Below are positions 18,101 through 20,028 of a DNA stretch of 20,028 nt, one piece after another. How positions within the stretch are numbered: position 1 is the first letter of the stretch; each line of letters starts with the position of its first letter. The position numbers were made by a program, and so were the translations under genes. Below the pieces are notes generated by a model, which worked only from the letters and a program-made list of their open reading frames with translations, had not been told where the DNA came from and made no database searches. Source of the DNA: Barthelona sp. PAP020 (lineage: Eukaryota; Metamonada: BaSk clade); the NCBI GenBank assembly GCA_040182905.1, contig JARQWU010000196.1, positions 1 to 20,028 of the forward strand, written 5' to 3'.

Positions 18101-19684
18101 CAAAAATCTGGTTTCAAAGTCTTTAAATGCAAGAGAATGTTCTTGATTTTCTTCTTTAATGCAACTTCTTTCCATTAATTTTTCAACATCTTGCAAAGCA
18201 TTTTCAAGACTGGAAATATCAATGCTATCAATATTAGACGAAGAAGAAGATATATTTTTTAAAGTGATCAGATTTGAAAGAATTTCTTTTGACCATTCAC
18301 CATGAATGCTTTTAATTTGTGAATAAAATTCACTGGAGATTTCATATTCTAATGCGGTGGTGAAAAAGGTGATAAACCTCATCAAATTAGCAACTAAAAT
18401 ATCTTTCAGCAAATTCTCCAACACTTGCTTATCAGCCTCAGCCTCCTCCTTTTCTTCATCCTCTTGTCTTTGTTTCTGAATGGAATCGTTCAATTGAAGA
18501 AGAATCTCCCCATAATCTCCCAATTCTTTATTCACCCCATTTATCCAAAAAACTATAAAATCCTTCGTAGCAGTTTTCGAACCACTTACTGTATCAATTT
18601 GATGATTATTCAAACAATCCCTCAATAATATAATCAAGCCTTGTTGAAAACAATTTTCTTGATATTTAACCTCATTAAACTCGTGCCTCTTACTGACTTC
18701 TTTAATAACATATCTCAACTGATTTTCTAGATCAGTTAATGTTTCATTAGGTTTCGGACTATATGGAATTCTGTTGAATCTTTGACATAGAATATTCAAC
18801 TTCGAATCTAACAAGTAGATTTCGCTCAATTTTTCCAAAATATCACTTGAAATTTCAATATCGGCACTTTCCTGTAATTCATTCAGTGAATCAAACATAC
18901 AACTAATGCTGGTCTGTAACTCTTCTCTCAAATGTTTGATATCAAGAGAAGCATTGATCAACATGCCACAATTCATAATTTCTTTTGAAACTGGTGTGAA
19001 CTGAACCACCATAATCTTGTACAACATGGATAACAGAACAAAAATTCCTTTTTGATCATCAGGCACCCTTAACAAAGGTCGATAATTGTAATCAACTAAA
19101 AATTGATTGAGTATTGCCAATTTATTTTCAATGTTCTCTTCAATGTTCTCTTCAACTGTATCAGTAGTGGAAGTCATCGAAGAAGAATAAAACATCGGAT
19201 TAAAACCATGCAAAATCGTTAAGATCAATTTTAGATCCATAAACCTATCAATATTGATTTGAGAAAGAGATTCATCATATGATTGTAACCAATTAATTAA
19301 CGCATCAACACCAGTTTTACTTTGAAAAGAAAAATTTGATAATTGTGTGATGAAAAAAATATCCCACAAATAACTAGTAATATTTTCTTTAAATAAATGT
19401 TCATTTGTAATTAAAAAAGAATCAACAGTATATGTGTGTTCAGTTAAATAACCAAAACATTCATAAAAATCATTTATTGCTGTTTCAATCAAAGATGCAT
19501 CATCTTTTGGTAGATTTATTCTTTCTTTGTTACAAAATATTTTTGTGAGATAGCATAACTTCAAAGAAAATGACGCATTTTTGGGTGGCATTTCAATTTC
19601 ATCATTTTCATCAATTGATTTCAATAAATAATTTTGTAATAAATTCAATGTAATATCTTGTGTTTCAATCAATCGATCTAACAT
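12185..19684 (-). CDS. Giant helical protein with divergent N-terminal tandem calponin-homology domains; spectrin/alpha-actinin-like (2,499 aa)
   Basis: A single uninterrupted frame. The N-terminus matches the tandem CH actin-binding pattern by eye. CH1 spans ~11-115: LLQNYLLK helix, a LKLCYLTKIF helix in place of the DG-x-x-L segment, and NEHLFKENITSYLWDIFFI matching the final helices. CH2 spans ~122-229: ALINWLQ, VNI-F-D-like QINIDRFMD, LTILHGFNP where actinins have ALIH-x-x-RP, then LLRVPDD where they have LLxPED, and a closing helix. The usual DG is replaced, so the domains are divergent. The remaining ~2,260 residues are almost wholly helical and Glu/Lys/Leu/Asn-rich, with charged stretches but no enzyme motif, EF-hand or membrane segment, consistent with spectrin-like repeats or coiled coil. 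A role in cross-linking or anchoring actin or the flagellate cytoskeleton is inferred. The start is the first ATG. Confidence 0.75.
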   Translation of the reverse strand: MLDRLIETQDITLNLLQNYLLKSIDENDEIEMPPKNASFSLKLCYLTKIFCNKERINLPKDDASLIETAINDFYECFGYLTEHTYTVDSFLITNEHLFKENITSYLWDIFFITQLSNFSFQSKTGVDALINWLQSYDESLSQINIDRFMDLKLILTILHGFNPMFYSSSMTSTTDTVEENIEENIENKLAILNQFLVDYNYRPLLRVPDDQKGIFVLLSMLYKIMVVQFTPVSKEIMNCGMLINASLDIKHLREELQTSISCMFDSLNELQESADIEISSDILEKLSEIYLLDSKLNILCQRFNRIPYSPKPNETLTDLENQLRYVIKEVSKRHEFNEVKYQENCFQQGLIILLRDCLNNHQIDTVSGSKTATKDFIVFWINGVNKELGDYGEILLQLNDSIQKQRQEDEEKEEAEADKQVLENLLKDILVANLMRFITFFTTALEYEISSEFYSQIKSIHGEWSKEILSNLITLKNISSSSSNIDSIDISSLENALQDVEKLMERSCIKEENQEHSLAFKDFETRFLSINEVPSMFPFSNEEEINDFEANILNVQLVNSNLLLEVMEYQKQSYEQKEEKEMMEEKIFNRLFQQINHLSIQLEQSLFYIEDSRTQMNVYKECLVDCQKIDELIVKHLRMDLVEFPNSQLGEINDLLIKLDRKIISLTHFNNKDSQFDFGINSGDNKIVSCLSITLLDTLTQNCYIMKQEIMNFVRSWDIAQNETELMMKKNKEQEAIENLFKRHFDICQEILEEKEKIEISTETMFDQIIYFINSFEQLHSHFNVVKTLSTCLDTSNCSFDAEELKKRITEYTEKICSEFIADTIKSTIQIDEKKFMNRIVNFFENLNISETNSIDYMTTVSKKLESAENLLKKLTNISKDDFDKMTIFFKGLQSQIKIYRDKMIEKNECLNEYFKNICDLDDDENYEKEEETYKEKQQKQQKKFQTFKNSKNGNLKFLFLKNLNEYFPELLIEHFLKKYDVLIDSANLDKSTIEKKYMEQYNNVLNDWLIYTYKFLNTFDFNNMKQNQRILLIHLFKIFYSTFLIMDSCNISITENDVIQLIQQSFNNNSSFANDANVEIASNSSPNLYQSNNLNVTLLYHCIFASDFFDLLIQQQPNIAEKFLNVLQQFDIYNELLIDKDDDIDMKTKINESKQQLAKKTQNARIFDEKLSNLNKLILETVDIFVEFTRIQRLSNQHLEKIQIQQSRMKEIYDELLSLNIVEFDSDYIKEYFELLENAIEKVEINFTTTHRKYIDVQKDNEKIEIACTELLKNLTETFAIYGNSKGIQAFIKLDNSKFDFLSNYLKILRSMNSCLHPSEKLIILLKQIEYKLIELFTNIDRMFATLNFGNLQISEEDHPLFNRLESYSTDPNTLRSIKALSLEYVRKVCLIAKFLIHHRSVHNQQDVEYLKQLFKSLQVCIERLSRFSIVGLDAFNNLLSQLFEFMKETTDIESAKINKDVSIDSLQWPESDDLHEIMQCIIDAFVNEKKLDIFEGKIHQFTRDELEEQDPSTIVQQFLVFVRTDLDTFISSKFLLNLGLLYDVLFKELMGNRHKGLESVDSLETVSFDTLEDIREYLIHHHLIKPNNFKYILRECEEIERRKEMKKMRENAVEDANEHVCRRFYLFVDEMFEKINHQMLGMRFLNEKHEEYEGDQEQMKQHMNERREEIVELLESGSEVLEEWQRFFENFDNFNVFEHELMKMLVQLLFTFQQLIVLFDQKPIEIAACEESNYKHLNKYLELSSRLEHLYETDFDEINDPLDLLKLSFDLYETFEFCKIHFDKTNAKLSFQTIRHKNVLKTIKKKFENLITKKNLEICDAFLEDFNAVTSELLFEEYEKAEEIKIVSIAKIPDDLKKDSEELIVLIKRFVKVTENIEKIRKFCNLLNVEPASILSVIESMEYDPLKDIITELMLFGNQTNKNLLINQTINELERLLKNGTISLRVYNRLIAQWRVFSTQNDLKNVEANVEVTNLDDKHSVVFDLLDKIEMARLSILLGNNSPIADTNIDDIRGKHDVICNELLAIIRTLSHKHVFNQQNPYEHGFSLLYLESFVGTLQNFSSTFVKHNKIEIESQLMIVERKYANLLEDCENDTVSVLKSVKMQLFALFDDLLLLLEISNDHRIIDLWEKIYESMINIQSRIKVIESEGLKNKVFENLATLFQQWNNDVRSVINLLKSHLSPPYLGQNNLRTQLEFEIEYNKIVGVIFMNCETMIDHLNRLSAEFNFNVWDCQQEYDYLLKVSKSVLKPLNKLETDLEMLINKQIKVASENFSVDYQKTLTKYCVRLFDLINDSFSSKYIPINIQSLLNDWKQNLIENNIENPKIFTYIEELVNLPTIPIVFSANLTWVDEQLVYIIIQTQLIATDNLLNYLKKYGKPYDLWRQLVANKSMMLSALQKLRESSEQLSTTKKFTKHLENICLIVESIQVDDSSKIDDFNNTPSVLYDKLKIFKTVQELKTKLYPVLLNKWNKFRRLIIQNYQKEIDVVALITAIFEV
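19127..19150 (-). repeat. 12-bp in-frame tandem duplication within the giant CH gene
   Basis: TTCAATGTTCTC occurs twice in a row and partly a third time. On the coding strand this gives the duplicated EENI in the acidic loop at residues ~178-187, inside the predicted CH2 domain. It is an in-frame expansion of a surface loop. Confidence 0.8.
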
Positions 19685-19820
19685 ATCATCCAGTTAAAAA
19701 GTTAGACTGTAAATGAATTCCAAAAAAAATATTTTTTCAACAAAAACTGCGACAAAAAAAAAATTAATTCTGAACAACTAGACATATTTATTGGTTTTAT
19801 ACAAACTATTTGACGAAAAT
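19685..19820. other. Spacer between the giant CH gene and the enkurin-domain gene
   Basis: 136 nt, A/T-rich, holding the upstream region of the giant gene and the 3' flank of the enkurin-domain gene. No motif stands out. Confidence 0.4.
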
Positions 19821-20028
19821 TCACTTGTCATCATAAACATATACATGTGGAATGGATAATCGCTCTATATGTTTTTCAATATTATCCAATAACTTTTCAT
19901 ACTCTTCATGAGTATTCTTTTGAAGATCGGAATCATCAAAACCTAACTTAAACGAACGATATTTTCCCCAAACTTCATCCCATTGTTCTTTTAAACCACT
20001 GATTAATTCAAGTTTTTCTTCATCACTT
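19821..20028 (-). CDS. Enkurin-domain protein, C-terminal part only (68 aa visible, continues past the window edge)
   Basis: The minus-strand frame enters from the right edge and stops at TGA (19821-19823). The visible 68 residues match the end of the enkurin domain: LISGLKEQWDEVWGKYRSF, then a Gly-Phe-Asp-Asp segment, THEEYEKLLDNIEKHIERL, and the closing IPHVYVYDD. Enkurin proteins end with a Leu-x-x-Leu-Lys-x-x-Trp helix, a second helix with conserved Glu-x-x-Leu, and a short hydrophobic strand of this kind. Enkurin is a microtubule inner protein of ciliary doublets in animals and algae. With the SHIPPO protein, this points to a flagellated organism. The N-terminal part, including any SH3-binding or calmodulin-binding segment, is outside the window. 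Confidence 0.75.
   Translation of the reverse strand, partial: SDEEKLELISGLKEQWDEVWGKYRSFKLGFDDSDLQKNTHEEYEKLLDNIEKHIERLSIPHVYVYDDK

Noticed and set aside
1-20028. tRNA genes, rRNA, transposons, CRISPR arrays, viral genes
   Set aside because: I looked on both strands for their usual signatures (tRNA A/B boxes with cloverleaf, integrase or reverse transcriptase motifs, evenly spaced repeats) and saw none that hold up.

Overview
The window reads as nuclear DNA of a flagellated protist. It is strongly A/T-biased. Genes are densely packed, separated by about 40-500 nt, and only one clear spliceosomal intron is visible (43 nt, GT...ACTAAC...TAG). It encodes a eukaryotic splicing factor (BUD31/G10) and two proteins of families tied to cilia and flagella: a sperm-tail PG-rich (SHIPPO) repeat protein and an enkurin-domain protein. 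Intron-poor, A/T-rich, flagellate DNA with an ACTAAC branch site would suit a metamonad such as a parabasalid, but I cannot fix the lineage. The branch-site-to-AG spacing is longer than the fixed Trichomonas 3' element.

Layout. 1-932: no convincing gene; an inverted pair of TTTCCCGC (E2F-like) motifs lies at 233-282. 933-5862, all minus strand: a divergent beta-propeller protein, a second beta-propeller protein, an acidic protein with an N-myristoylation signal and one degenerate EF-hand, and an 11-repeat SHIPPO protein. A 111-bp divergent promoter (5863-5973) separates this block from a plus-strand block (5974-11696): BUD31, an AT74/DET1-type histidine phosphatase, an FHA protein whose order and motifs resemble Nbs1/nibrin, a membrane-anchored endonuclease/exonuclease/phosphatase (EEP) protein split by the intron, and a canonical WD40 protein. 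11697-12184 lies between convergent genes; it is visibly richer in G+C and in hairpins and may hold a structured RNA. 12185-19684 (minus) is one 2,499-residue helical protein that appears to begin with two divergent calponin-homology domains, so a giant spectrin/alpha-actinin-like cytoskeletal protein is likely. 19821-20028 (minus) is the C-terminus of an enkurin-domain protein that runs off the right edge.

The genes do not form one pathway. The clearest themes are flagellum and cytoskeleton (SHIPPO, enkurin, giant CH protein) and nuclear maintenance (BUD31, the Nbs1-like protein). The observations most worth following are the cryptic Nbs1 candidate, the giant CH-domain protein, the intron inside a catalytic motif and the structured intergenic region. 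Several start codons were moved inward from the longest open frame, because the first in-frame codon was not ATG, overlapped a neighbour or gave an implausible N-terminus; reasons are given per gene.
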